Assembly (NCBI GenBank): GCA_012719855.1
Contig: JAAXZN010000003.1
Location: forward strand, 248,001-312,000
Direction: 5' to 3'
From: Serratia liquefaciens
GTDB taxonomy: Bacteria > Pseudomonadota > Gammaproteobacteria > Enterobacterales > Enterobacteriaceae
DNA length: 64,000 bases
In this document: piece after piece, positions 8,066 through 16,945 of the stretch
Numbering within the stretch: the first letter of the stretch is position 1
Layout of the letters: each line of letters begins with the position of its first letter
Notes under the pieces: model-generated
Databases searched by the model: none
What the model was told of the DNA's origin: nothing
What the model saw: only the letters and a program-made list of their open reading frames with translations
Made by a program: the position numbers and the translations under genes

Positions 8066-8280
8066 TCAGTATAAAATTAACTGAATAAAATCCATAATGT
8101 CATCGACCGATTCACTCTGTTTATCGGGTGAAGCGTTGATGCACAAAACATCGGCGTAACCGTTGAGCATCGCGCTTAACTGACGCGCCACCCGCGCCGA
8201 ATTCACCTTGCGGAAATGGCCTGCCGCTATCCCCTCGTTAATGATCTCGGCAAGATACTCGCACTTTTGCCAGAATTTAT
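8066..8280 (-). pseudogene. TetR-family regulator, C-terminal remnant
   Basis: About 70 codons on the minus strand read as the C-terminal ligand-binding domain of a TetR regulator (HKFWQKCEYLAEIINEGI, VARQLSAMLNGYADVLC, DIMDFIQLILY, stop). The DNA-binding half is absent: the frame to the right becomes the antisense of another gene. The sequence reads as a clean C-terminus cut by a deletion near 8272-8284. Confidence 0.75.
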
Positions 8281-8886
8281 GCTGAGCTTGCGGTGCCGGT
8301 GATTGTTGCCCAGCGTCGGGACAACCACAGTGCTTCAACCATCGCCGCACGCGTTGCCCTGTCGCGCGAGTTTATCGACTTTTTTGAAAAGCACCTGCCG
8401 ACGCTGATTACCTCGCTGGTATCTATCACTGGTGCGGCGATCATGCTGTTGGTGATTGAGTTTTGGACCGGTGTGGCCTGCCTGGCCATCTTGGTATTTT
8501 TCGCATTCTTCTTACCGGGTTACACCCGCAGGAATGAGGCGCTGTTCGTTAAACTTAACGATCGTCTTGAAAAAGAGGTGAATTTTGTCAGTGCGGCATC
8601 CAGCATTTCCCTGACTCGACATTATGGCGTGCTGGCCAGGCTGCGCATAAAGCTGTCCGATCGTGAGGCATTGGGATTCCTGTCCATCGGTACGGTAATA
8701 GCGCTACTGTTCGGCATGACCATCCTCACCATGTCGCTTAGCAGCACGCCAAATGCTGGCCATATTTACTCGGTGATGACCTATATGTGGATGTTTGCGA
8801 TGAGCCTTGATGATGGGCCTCAATTGCTTGAAAAATACTCCCAGCTCAAGGACATAGGTAAAAGAATCAATACCGGCCTTATCTGA
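8275..8886 (+). pseudogene. ABC-type six-TM membrane protein, N-terminally truncated
   Basis: About 203 codons on the plus strand match the C-terminal two-thirds of the single-domain 'ABC transporter six-transmembrane' proteins: IVAQRRDNHSASTIAARVAL, three or four hydrophobic helices (near VSITGAAIMLLVIEF, CLAILVFFAFFLPG, LSIGTVIALLFGMTI) and the tail LLEKYSQLKDIGKRINTG. The first membrane helices and the start codon are missing. The frame stays open leftwards only as far as the TetR remnant, so the two probably faced away from each other before one deletion removed both 5' ends. Confidence 0.72.
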
Positions 8887-8962
8887 ATCACCTTACCCTC
8901 TATGAGGAAGTAATCGTAAGCCATGGAAAGTACTAGCTCACGATTGCCGCAGAAGGACTGCC

Positions 8963-10300
8963 TTAGATAATGTAGGAAAGTAAAAAGGTCATCCCCAAAG
9001 CCAGCACCGAAGCGATAAACGTTGCCGTGGTGTAGTACTTGAACGTTTCATTGAGCGTTGCGCCGCAATACTGTTTCACCAGCCAGAACAACGAATCGGT
9101 CACTATGGTGCAACCGATAGCGCCAGAGCCGATGGCAATGGTCACAATCTCCGGGCTGACGTTAGGATAGAGCGCTAACATCGGTGCGACAATGGCCGTT
9201 GCTCCCATCATGGCAACGGTGGCGGAACCCACTGCCGCATGAAGAATAAGTGCGACTAACCAGGCCAACAGGATCGGGTGCATATGCAGGTTGGAGAGCA
9301 TTAACGCCAGGGTGTCCGCCAAACCGCTGGCCTTCAATATGCTGTTGAAGGCCCCGCCCGCGCCGATGATCAGCAAGATATTGGCTATCGAAGAAAAACC
9401 CGTTTCCGTGTGGCGCAGCAGCGAACTCATCCCCATATGACGGCGAATGCCCAGGACGTAATAGGCCACAAACACGGCAATAAACATGGCGATAATCGGG
9501 TTGCCGATAAATTCCATCAGGCCAAACAGGCGCCCTTCTTTAGCCAGGTTCAACTCCGCTACCGTCTTCACCAACATCAGCACAATCGGCAATAAAACCG
9601 TAAACAACGTTGCCCGCAGCGAAGGCAGCTCATGCTCTTCTCGTACGGTCAGATTGGAAAATTCTGGCGGTACCGGCTTAAACGGCAAGCGTTTCCCCAG
9701 CATCTTCAAGAATAACGGCCCTCCGACCAGAGACGCCGTTAACCCGACGAGAAGACCGTAAACAATCACCGTTCCCACGTCTGCACCCAGCTTATTGGTC
9801 ACAAACAGCGCCGCAGGATGTGGAGGAACGACGCAATGCACTGCCATCAATGCAGTACAAAGCGGTATGGCCAGCTTGAGCAGCGAGGTGCCGGTTTTTC
9901 TGGCGATGGAGAAAGCCAGTGGGATCAATAACACCACGCCGACTTCGACAAACAGTGTGATGCCGCAAACCAAACCTACCAACACCATAATGACGTCAAC
10001 GGAAAGCCAGCGGCAGCGCTGCAGCGCAATACCGATGCGTTCTGCCGCACCGGAAACCTCCATCATCTTGCCAAGAATGGTACCCAACCCAATCACCGCG
10101 GCCAGGAATCCTAGCGTGCTGCCAATACCGTTTTCAATGGCATTGACCATATCAATCGGGCCCATCCCCATCATGCCACCGACAAAAAAGCTCGCTAACA
10201 ACAACGCCAAAAAAGGATGAAATTTGAACTTTACGATGGTCAAAATGATGAGTGCAATACTGGCGATCAGCGTGACGGCAACCCAAATGTGTGAATCCAT
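8963..10300 (-). CDS. dsdX: D-serine permease DsdX (GntP family)
   Basis: The 445-residue protein has the same length as the E. coli DsdX I remember and aligns through its whole sequence, including KFHPFLALLLASFFVG, GKMMEVSGAAERIG, AVHCVVPPHPAALFV, HAAVGSATVAMMGATAIVAP and TDSLFWLVKQYCGATLNE. It is a multi-spanning inner-membrane symporter (about 12 helices) for D-serine. It is divergent from dsdC, whose product normally activates it. In E. coli dsdA (D-serine dehydratase) follows dsdX; here the gene ends next to a truncated ABC remnant and no dsdA is present in the window, so imported D-serine must be handled by an enzyme encoded elsewhere, if at all. Confidence 0.92.
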   Translation of the reverse strand: MDSHIWVAVTLIASIALIILTIVKFKFHPFLALLLASFFVGGMMGMGPIDMVNAIENGIGSTLGFLAAVIGLGTILGKMMEVSGAAERIGIALQRCRWLSVDVIMVLVGLVCGITLFVEVGVVLLIPLAFSIARKTGTSLLKLAIPLCTALMAVHCVVPPHPAALFVTNKLGADVGTVIVYGLLVGLTASLVGGPLFLKMLGKRLPFKPVPPEFSNLTVREEHELPSLRATLFTVLLPIVLMLVKTVAELNLAKEGRLFGLMEFIGNPIIAMFIAVFVAYYVLGIRRHMGMSSLLRHTETGFSSIANILLIIGAGGAFNSILKASGLADTLALMLSNLHMHPILLAWLVALILHAAVGSATVAMMGATAIVAPMLALYPNVSPEIVTIAIGSGAIGCTIVTDSLFWLVKQYCGATLNETFKYYTTATFIASVLALGMTFLLSYII

Positions 10301-10410
10301 GGCCCATATCCCCTGTCATTGAATTGTCTTTATTGGACAGGAAAACGACGATCGGTGACAAACGATAAAAATCCCACCTCACATGAGCAAAACAGAATCA
10401 AACGAGTGAC

Positions 10411-10474
10411 TTGCGCCAAGAAATGGTGCAATTTAGCGACATGAATCAACTTTACTCACCAAACTGGTGCGTAA
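10411..10474. promoter_or_regulatory. Two candidate DsdC operators
   Basis: The first is TTGCGCCA/TGGTGCAA (10411-10418 and 10424-10431, 7 of 8 pairs). The second is TTTACTCACCA/TGGTGCGTAAA (10451-10461 and 10465-10475, 10 of 11 pairs). Both carry a CCA...TGG core and lie in the 204 bp between dsdX and dsdC, where a LysR activator would bind. Confidence 0.5.
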
Positions 10475-10504
10475 AACGCAGGTTTTTTAATTTCAGGGGG
10501 TAAT

Positions 10505-11455
10505 ATGTCAGGCAACCATCTGCTAACGGGTCAGCACCGATCGCTTAATGGCTGGCAGCTATCGCGGCTGTTTACATTTGAAGTGGCGGCTCGGCACGAG
10601 TCTTTCGCCATGGCGGCGGATGAACTGTCGGTGAGCCCCAGCGCGGTAAGCCATACCATTAATCAACTTGAAGCTAATCTTGGCATAAAGTTGTTTATTC
10701 GTTCTCATCGCAAAGTCGAGCTTACCGCCGAAGGAAAACGGGTTTTTTGGGCGCTAAAAACGTCATTTGGCACCCTGAATCAGGAAATTTTGGATATCAA
10801 AAACCAGGCGCTGTCAGGCTCCTTGACGGTTTACTCCCGACCGTCGATCGCCCAATGTTGGATCGTGCCGGCGCTGGCCGATTTTTCTCGCCGTTATCCC
10901 GCCATCAACCTGACTATTCTGACCGGCAATGAAAACGTGAATTTCCAGCGGGCAGGCATAGATCTGGCCGTTTATTTTGATGCAACCCCCTCATCACAGC
11001 TTCATTACCAATACCTGATGGATGAAGCCATTATTCCCGTATGCAGCCCGGAGTATGCCGCCCAATTTGAGCTGGCCAATTTTCCCGGCAATTTATCGCA
11101 CTGCACCCTGCTCCACGATCGTCAAGCCTGGAGCTATGATTCCGGTACCGATGAATGGCACAGTTGGGCTCAACATTTCGGTGTCAATCTGGACACCTCG
11201 CCGGGAATAGGATTCGATCGTTCCGATCTGGCCGTCACGGCGGCGGTGAACCATGTTGGTGTCGCCATGGGCCGTAAACGACTTATTCGCAAGCAACTCA
11301 GTAGCGGCGAGCTGGTTGCACCATTGCCAAAAATGGAGCTGAAATGCGATCAGCACTATTATGTGTCAACGCTTTCCGACCGCCAGTGGCCGAAAATCGA
11401 CGCCTTCATCGTTTGGTTAAAGTCGCTGGGTGATTTGCCTATTTCATCACTGTAA
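10505..11455 (+). CDS. dsdC: LysR-type activator of D-serine uptake, DsdC
   Basis: The ATG at 10505 follows AGGGGG. The 316-residue protein has an N-terminal winged helix (LNGWQLSRLFTFEVAARHES, FAMAADELSVSPSAVSHTIN) and a substrate-binding domain that matches E. coli DsdC in long blocks, for example GSLTVYSRPSIAQCWIVPAL, RQAWSYDSGTDEWHSWAQH and GIGFDRSDLAV. DsdC responds to D-serine and activates the divergent dsdX operon; paired inverted repeats between the genes are likely targets. The call rests on extended similarity and on the conserved divergent order. Confidence 0.92.
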   Translation: MSGNHLLTGQHRSLNGWQLSRLFTFEVAARHESFAMAADELSVSPSAVSHTINQLEANLGIKLFIRSHRKVELTAEGKRVFWALKTSFGTLNQEILDIKNQALSGSLTVYSRPSIAQCWIVPALADFSRRYPAINLTILTGNENVNFQRAGIDLAVYFDATPSSQLHYQYLMDEAIIPVCSPEYAAQFELANFPGNLSHCTLLHDRQAWSYDSGTDEWHSWAQHFGVNLDTSPGIGFDRSDLAVTAAVNHVGVAMGRKRLIRKQLSSGELVAPLPKMELKCDQHYYVSTLSDRQWPKIDAFIVWLKSLGDLPISSL

Positions 11456-11773
11456 GCCAGTCAGCTTAGCCTGCGGGATCCCTTGTGCGGATGCCCGCAG
11501 CCACTATAGCGTTATAGGCATATTGCCCATTATTTTCTCTTTTTGACTTTCACGGAATAGGTATTTCTAGGTGTGTTAATATTCATCCTGTTGGATGTTT
11601 CATACTCTCATCAATGTTGTTTTCGAAAATACTCTCACCCCCCAACAAATAAACAACATAGCACTATAATCCAATAATTGATTGCTTAGGTTACTATAAT
11701 TACAGCAACCATCGCGAAGTATCATCAAGCGAAATTAATATCTGTAAACTCTAACCCAAAATGAGGCGAAATA
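11456..11773. other. AT-rich intergenic region upstream of the carboxylesterase
   Basis: This is 318 bp. A hairpin CTGCGGG/CCCGCAG (11471-11500) stands shortly after the dsdC stop. The remainder is strongly AT-rich, with the CACTATAAT- and ACTATAATTAC-like sequences expected of a promoter ahead of the esterase gene. I see no ORF or RNA gene. Confidence 0.45.
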
Positions 11774-13375
11774 ATGAAACCATATGTTCTCAATAAAAGG
11801 CGGCTTTTGACACTGGCTATTTTATCCGGATTGAGTGTTGCAGCAGCGCCAAATACTGGTTTCGCCCAAGAACTTTCACCCGTGGTCCATATCAGTGACG
11901 GCACTGTAGAGGGAGCTATCAAAGCTGGCTACCTTCAATTCAAAGGTCTACCCTATGCAAAACCCCCTGTTGGCGACCTGCGTTGGACGCCGCCCGTTGC
12001 GGAAGAAAAGTGGTCAGGCACATTAAAAGCGAATAAGTTTGCCAATACTTGCGCTACCAAACTCACCCTGGGCGGGTTTGGACCGACCAGCACTTCTGAA
12101 GACTGCCTCTATTTGAATGTTTATACGCCTGCAGTTATGCCGGAAAATGAAAGTAAGTTGCCGGTTATGGTGTGGATCCCCGGTGGCGGATTAGGTTCCG
12201 GTTCGGGCAATGAATATGACGCCAGCAAACTGGTTAACAAAAACGTTATTGTCGTGACCATGAATTATCGCCTGGGTATGTTTGGGTATTTTTCACACCC
12301 AGCACTTAATCACGAAGGCCATAAAGCAATAAACTACGGCACCATGGACCAACAAGCCGCGCTAGCATGGGTAAATAAAAACATTCATGCTTTTGGTGGT
12401 GATAACAACAGCGTCACACTATTCGGTGAGTCTGCCGGTGGCCACAGCGTGTTGGCACAAATGGCCTCACCTGGCGCCAAAGGATTGTTTAATCGCGCCA
12501 TTGTTTCCAGCGGTTCATTCTCCCTGAAGCAACCGACGGTGGCGGAAGCTACCCAAATCGGTGAGCTGGTTGCCAAGAATGTCGGCTGTACCGAGGGCAC
12601 CAAGGAAAAGATGGCCGAATGTTTGCGCGCCGTATCCACTGAAACCATTCTGGATAAGGGCGTGAACTATATGACAACGGCACAGGTTGTGACCGATGGT
12701 GAGGTTATGCCTGAATCATTGGAAAAGGCATTTAGCTCCGGCCACTATAATGTCGTACCCGTGATCAATGGGTTTAACACTAACGAAGGCACCTTCTTCG
12801 CGGCCATGATGGAACAGGATTCAGGCAAGCCAATAGACAAAGCCGGTTATTACCAGGGGCTCAAAGCTTTCTTCGGCGAGAATGATGCGAACACGCTGAT
12901 GAAGCGCGTTTCACTGCCAGCTCATCAGGCTAATTTGGGGCAGAACTACGCAGATTTCTTTGGGCGAGCCAAATTTATCTGTCGTACCCCGCTGATGAAT
13001 AACCTGCTGGTGAAAAACACGCCGGTTTACAGCTATGAATTTGCGGATAAAACCGCCCCTCAGTTTGCTAAACCCGTATCGTTCCCGTACGCCGCAGCAC
13101 ACACCAGTGATTTGCAGTATATTTTCCGTGATTTCAAGGGCGCTACAGGCGAGTTGCACAAACTCAACCCTGCGCAAGAGAAGCTTTCAGCCCTGATGGT
13201 GGACTACTGGACCAACTTTGCCAAAACCGGTAACCCAAATGCTAAAGGTCTGCCGGTATGGGGCACCTACCAGCCGAAAACCGAATCAACGCTTTATTTG
13301 GATACTCAAAACACGAAAATGGTCGAGGGAATTTCAAAAACCTTCAACTGCAGTGAGTTTTCAGGGGTACTCTGA
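11774..13375 (+). CDS. Secreted type-B carboxylesterase/lipase
   Basis: The 533-residue precursor begins with a signal peptide (basic MKPYVLNKRR, hydrophobic core, cleavage probably after GFA near residue 34). The mature part is a type-B carboxylesterase: EDCLYLNVYTP, oxyanion-hole WIPGGGLGSGSG, nucleophile Ser220 in FGESAGG, Glu338 in NTNEGTFF and His443 in AAHTSDLQY form the expected triad. Two Cys near residues 95 and 112 may form the usual disulfide. It presumably hydrolyses carboxylic esters in the periplasm or outside the cell. It stands alone with its own promoter region and terminator; the substrate is not evident. Confidence 0.9.
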   Translation: MKPYVLNKRRLLTLAILSGLSVAAAPNTGFAQELSPVVHISDGTVEGAIKAGYLQFKGLPYAKPPVGDLRWTPPVAEEKWSGTLKANKFANTCATKLTLGGFGPTSTSEDCLYLNVYTPAVMPENESKLPVMVWIPGGGLGSGSGNEYDASKLVNKNVIVVTMNYRLGMFGYFSHPALNHEGHKAINYGTMDQQAALAWVNKNIHAFGGDNNSVTLFGESAGGHSVLAQMASPGAKGLFNRAIVSSGSFSLKQPTVAEATQIGELVAKNVGCTEGTKEKMAECLRAVSTETILDKGVNYMTTAQVVTDGEVMPESLEKAFSSGHYNVVPVINGFNTNEGTFFAAMMEQDSGKPIDKAGYYQGLKAFFGENDANTLMKRVSLPAHQANLGQNYADFFGRAKFICRTPLMNNLLVKNTPVYSYEFADKTAPQFAKPVSFPYAAAHTSDLQYIFRDFKGATGELHKLNPAQEKLSALMVDYWTNFAKTGNPNAKGLPVWGTYQPKTESTLYLDTQNTKMVEGISKTFNCSEFSGVL

Positions 13376-13403
13376 ATAATCTTTAAAGACCGATGATAGC
13401 AGC

Positions 13404-13433
13404 GACCGCACGTGAGTATTCCGTGCGGTCTTT
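13404..13433 (+). terminator. Rho-independent terminator of the carboxylesterase
   Basis: A 9 bp stem GACCGCACG/CGTGCGGTC (13404-13412 and 13422-13430) with a 9 nt loop is followed by TTTAT. The 280 bp from here to the next start are AT-rich and show no further gene. Confidence 0.75.
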
Positions 13434-13712
13434 ATGTAGAAGACGATTTTTCGCCCACATTATTTCCCCTCTCTCGCCCACCTGCAGCAACGACTCGCCA
13501 AGTATTACCTAACGGGAAATATCATCACTCTTGCTGTCAGTATTATTTATCCCGCGCGCTCATAATATATCCAAACAGTTAAAATGGTTGATAACGTGAA
13601 GCAAACGGCAATTTTCTTTATCAATAAGCCAACCAGGCATAAAATGTTTTAACATTTGCAGCATAAAACAGTACAATTCCGCCCGTTAATTTTGCCCTGT
13701 TTTAGGATATAT

Positions 13713-14171
13713 GTGTCGTTAATTCGGACTGCCACATCGCGAAGCCATCTCCCGGCCTGTCTGGGGATTTTTGCGATCCTGATGTTGTTCATTGCGCCGG
13801 TGATCTCCCGATCGCTGGAGCATGCGCGCGTGGGGCAATCTGAAACGGCCACAATGACGGACTGCGGCATGGATATGTCTGCACATGGTCATCATCCTTC
13901 GCCGGAGCCTGACGGCAAAGCCAACGCACAAAGCATGACGATGTCCATGCAGACCGGCAGCCATAATATGGCGATGATGATGGATGACAGCGCCTGCGGC
14001 TACTGCGTTTTGCTGATCCATGTCCCCTTGTTAGACCTGGCCAGTTCACCGCTATTCTGGTCTGGTTCGCTGTTGTCACGCGCACCGCCGCTGCATTATA
14101 TCTTCCCGCTATTCGCCCATGTGATCCACTCCGAGTCCCAACCCCGCGCTCCACCAGCATCGTTCCGCTGA
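13713..14171 (+). CDS. DUF2946 protein linked to copper uptake
   Basis: The GTG at 13713 is preferred because AGGA sits at 13704-13707; a longer TTG start at 13656 lacks a ribosome site. The 152-residue protein has an N-terminal membrane/signal segment (LGIFAILMLFIAPVI), a Met/His/Asp-rich stretch (MTDCGMDMSAHGHHPSPEPD, MTMSMQTGSHNMAMMMDDSA), the motif CGYC and a second hydrophobic segment. DUF2946 proteins of this shape accompany TonB-dependent copper receptors, and one follows 248 bp downstream. A role in handling copper at the membrane is inferred from this pairing and from the Met/His-rich loop. Confidence 0.8.
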   Translation: MSLIRTATSRSHLPACLGIFAILMLFIAPVISRSLEHARVGQSETATMTDCGMDMSAHGHHPSPEPDGKANAQSMTMSMQTGSHNMAMMMDDSACGYCVLLIHVPLLDLASSPLFWSGSLLSRAPPLHYIFPLFAHVIHSESQPRAPPASFR

Positions 14172-14418
14172 TTTAAAAATTAATAGACTGCAGCCAAATT
14201 ATTCCTGTTGAGACTATTCAACCAGGCGGATTATTTACGCCTATCGGAATTCCCAACTGCACTCAATAAACATCGCAACCCTGTTGGCATTATTCCCACG
14301 CCATAACCGGGCCAAAGCTTATTAACGGCGGCATGATGCTCCGGGTTTCACTGCGCCTAAATAACCGGCTGTTGCGATGTAAACGTATTTTTAGCGTCAA
14401 AATTGGCATTAAGGAACG

Positions 14419-16494
14419 ATGATGTTTGGAAAAACCAAGAATTATAAGAAGCGCCCTCTCTCCCTGCATGTTGCAGCGGCAATGCCGCTGTTTGTCCTGG
14501 CGGGCTTCAATGCTCAAGCTGCGCAACAACACCAGCATGAAGTTGCGGTTAAGGCCAATGATGGTGACGTGATCACCGTAACCGCACCGCTCTATTCACC
14601 GATGACTATAGTGACCTCACCGAAAACCCCTCGCCAGCCTGTGCCTGCCAGCGACGGTTCGGATTATCTGAAAACTATCCCAGGTTTCTCCCAGATCCGT
14701 AACGGCGGCACCAATGGCGACCCGGTGTTTCGCGGCATGTTTGGATCGAGGCTGAAAATCCTGACCGACGGTGGCGAAATGTTGGGGGCCTGTCCTTCAC
14801 GAATGGACGCCCCGACCTCCTATATCTCACCGGAAAGCTACGATCTGCTGACCATCACCAAAGGCCCGCAAACGGTGCTTTGGGGCGCAGGATCCTCTGC
14901 CGGTACGGTGCGCTTTGAGCGAGAACGTCCGCGGTTTGATAAACCAGGCATCAAAGGCAACGCCAGCATGCTGGCCGGCTCCAACGGCCGTTGGGATGAA
15001 AACATCGATGCCAGCCTGGGCGGTGAACAGGGTTATCTGCGCCTGATGGGCAATAAATCGCGCTCTCACGATTACCAGGACGGCAATGGCGATCGCGTGC
15101 CTTCTCGCTGGGACAAATGGAATGGCGATCTGGCGCTGGGCTGGACGCCGGACAACGATACCCTGCTGGAAGTGACTATGGGTCGGGGTAATGGCGAAGC
15201 GCGCTATGCCGGACGCAGCATGGATGGTTCGCAGTTCAAGCGCGAGAGCCTGGGCATGCGGGTAGAAAAATCCAACATTGGCGAGGTATTCGACAAGCTG
15301 GAAGCCCAGGTGTATTACAACTACGCCAACCATATTATGGATAATACCACCCTGCGTTCACCCGGCCAGGGCGGCATGGCGATGGGACACATGGGGATGG
15401 GACACATGGGGATGGGGATGCCTATGCACGCCGGCATGACCATGCAGTTGGATCGTCGCACCGTCGGCGGTCGAGTGATGGGCACCTGGCTGTGGCAAGA
15501 TTTTAAGTTGGAAAGCGGTATGGATACGCAAACCAACACCCATCGCAACAAACGGGGTAACGCCTGGCAAGAGGATGCACAGTTCCATAACTACGGCGCC
15601 TTTGGCGAACTGACCTGGAACGCGACCGAACAAAGCAAGATCATCAGCGGTGCTCGCCTCGATCGCACCCTGGTGGATAACTACAAAACCGGCAACGATA
15701 CTGAGCGTTCCGATACGCTGCCTAGCGGTTTTAGCCGTATTGAGCACACATTGGCCAGCATGCCGTTGATGCTTTACGCCGGGATAGGCTATACCGAACG
15801 TTTCCCCGACTATTGGGAGCTGTTCTCCCCGACGTTTGGGCCAGGCGGCAACAAGAGTGCGTTTGACAGCGTGAAGAGTGAAAAAACCACGCAGATCGAT
15901 ATCGGTGCCCAATATACCGACCAGCGTTTTAACAGCTGGGTATCGGCTTATGTTGGCCATGTGAATGATTTCATCTTGTTCAAATACGATCCGCATCACG
16001 CCCGCATCAGCCAGGCCGATAACGTCAACGCCACGATCATGGGCGGTGAAATGGGTATGGGTTACCAGTTGACCGAACACTGGAAGACCGATGCCAGTCT
16101 GGCTTATGCCTGGGGGAAAAACACCAGCGACAACCAACCCTTGCCGCAAATCCCACCGTTGGAGGCGCGCTTTGGTTTAACCTACGAGCGTGGCGACTGG
16201 AGCAGCACCGGCCTGTGGCGATTGGTCAGCAGCCAGCACCGCGTAGCCATCAATCAGGGCAACGTGGTCGGTAAAGACTTTGCCGACAGCCCGGGTTTTG
16301 GCGTGCTGTCCGCCAATGTGGCTTACAAGGTGAACTCACACGTCAAGCTCAGCACCGGCCTGGATAACATTCTCAATAAAACCTACAGCGAACACCTGAA
16401 TCTGGCAGGTAACAGTAGCTTCGGCTATTCGTCGAATACGTCGGTTAATGAGCCGGGCCGCACCCTGTGGGCCAAGGTCAATGTCACCTTCTAA
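14419..16494 (+). CDS. TonB-dependent copper receptor
   Basis: The 691-residue precursor starts with a signal peptide (cleavage likely after NAQA, about residue 35). An atypical TonB-box region (GDVITVTAP) precedes a plug domain with SDYLKTIPGFSQIRNGGTNG and DPVFRGMFGSRLKILTDGG, then a beta-barrel ending in the aromatic VNVTF. The plug contains CPSRMDAPTSYISPESYD, typical of the NosA/OprC copper-receptor subfamily. At residues 320-342 is a Met/His-rich loop (MAMGHMGMGHMGMG...) likely to bind Cu. It acts at the outer membrane, energised by TonB. The DUF2946 gene upstream supports the copper assignment. Confidence 0.9.
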   Translation: MMFGKTKNYKKRPLSLHVAAAMPLFVLAGFNAQAAQQHQHEVAVKANDGDVITVTAPLYSPMTIVTSPKTPRQPVPASDGSDYLKTIPGFSQIRNGGTNGDPVFRGMFGSRLKILTDGGEMLGACPSRMDAPTSYISPESYDLLTITKGPQTVLWGAGSSAGTVRFERERPRFDKPGIKGNASMLAGSNGRWDENIDASLGGEQGYLRLMGNKSRSHDYQDGNGDRVPSRWDKWNGDLALGWTPDNDTLLEVTMGRGNGEARYAGRSMDGSQFKRESLGMRVEKSNIGEVFDKLEAQVYYNYANHIMDNTTLRSPGQGGMAMGHMGMGHMGMGMPMHAGMTMQLDRRTVGGRVMGTWLWQDFKLESGMDTQTNTHRNKRGNAWQEDAQFHNYGAFGELTWNATEQSKIISGARLDRTLVDNYKTGNDTERSDTLPSGFSRIEHTLASMPLMLYAGIGYTERFPDYWELFSPTFGPGGNKSAFDSVKSEKTTQIDIGAQYTDQRFNSWVSAYVGHVNDFILFKYDPHHARISQADNVNATIMGGEMGMGYQLTEHWKTDASLAYAWGKNTSDNQPLPQIPPLEARFGLTYERGDWSSTGLWRLVSSQHRVAINQGNVVGKDFADSPGFGVLSANVAYKVNSHVKLSTGLDNILNKTYSEHLNLAGNSSFGYSSNTSVNEPGRTLWAKVNVTF
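15381..15416 (+). repeat. 15 bp tandem repeat encoding the Met/His loop
   Basis: GATGGGACACATGGG occurs twice head to tail (15381-15395 and 15396-15410), with a partial third unit GATGGG. Each unit is 15 bp, so gain or loss would keep the frame and change the number of MGHMG units in the copper receptor. Confidence 0.85.
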
Positions 16495-16945
16495 CTACTA
16501 GGTGCTATGGGGCGGTGTATACATGCCACCGCCCCTTTTAAGGTGGCTATGATCTCGTCAATGTAGCCCTCATCTTCACTCTCCAGCACCTTAAACGCCC
16601 CCGAAGACATACCAAGGTACACCCGATAGAGAGCCTTCTGATTTTTGCCCTCCCATATGGCAATAATAGGACTGAATAATATCCCCACGATGCACCATAC
16701 CTCTGACACACCTATCATCCCCCCAAGAAAAATGAAATAATCACCAGCGCTAAGGTTCGGGGATATCGGTTGTTGCATTTCTCTTTTTTGATGTGCATTA
16801 CGCCGCTTAACATATAGGTTTCATCACCTACTGTTAATTGCGTGCTTGTTATCAATATGTCGTCATTTTTTAAAATCCCCACTGCATTAAGCACCTTTAT
16901 ATAGTTCCAATTAATAAATGATACTTGTATCAGGGGCAATAACAA
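16491..16945 (-). pseudogene. Small two-TM membrane protein gene, frameshifted at a C6 tract
   Basis: Two overlapping minus-strand frames make one protein. The first (from 16945) gives MLLPLIQVSFINWNYIKV ... NNRYPRTLALVIISFFLGG and then stops; the second continues with MIGVSEVWCIVGILFSPIIA ... AFKVLESEDEGYIDEIIATL. They join perfectly if one base is added to the C6 run at 16719-16724 (G6 on the coding strand). The whole would have about 150 residues with a conserved basic/hydrophobic core resembling DUF6232-type proteins. The last residues read through a terminator hairpin of the convergent copper-receptor gene. It is either a pseudogene, a slippage-controlled gene or a sequencing error. Confidence 0.7.
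16509..16539 (+). terminator. Rho-independent terminator of the copper receptor
   Basis: A perfect 9 bp stem GGGGCGGTG/CACCGCCCC (16509-16517 and 16527-16535) with a 9 nt loop is followed by TTTT. It lies inside the 3' end of the convergent frameshifted gene. Confidence 0.85.

Noticed and set aside
15381..15416. Possible CRISPR-like short repeat
   Set aside because: The units are adjacent without spacers, only 15 bp long and in frame within a gene, so this is a coding tandem repeat.
15358..16149. Long minus-strand frame of 263 codons
   Set aside because: It is antisense to the copper receptor, whose plug and barrel motifs are clear; no start signal or family motif in the shadow.
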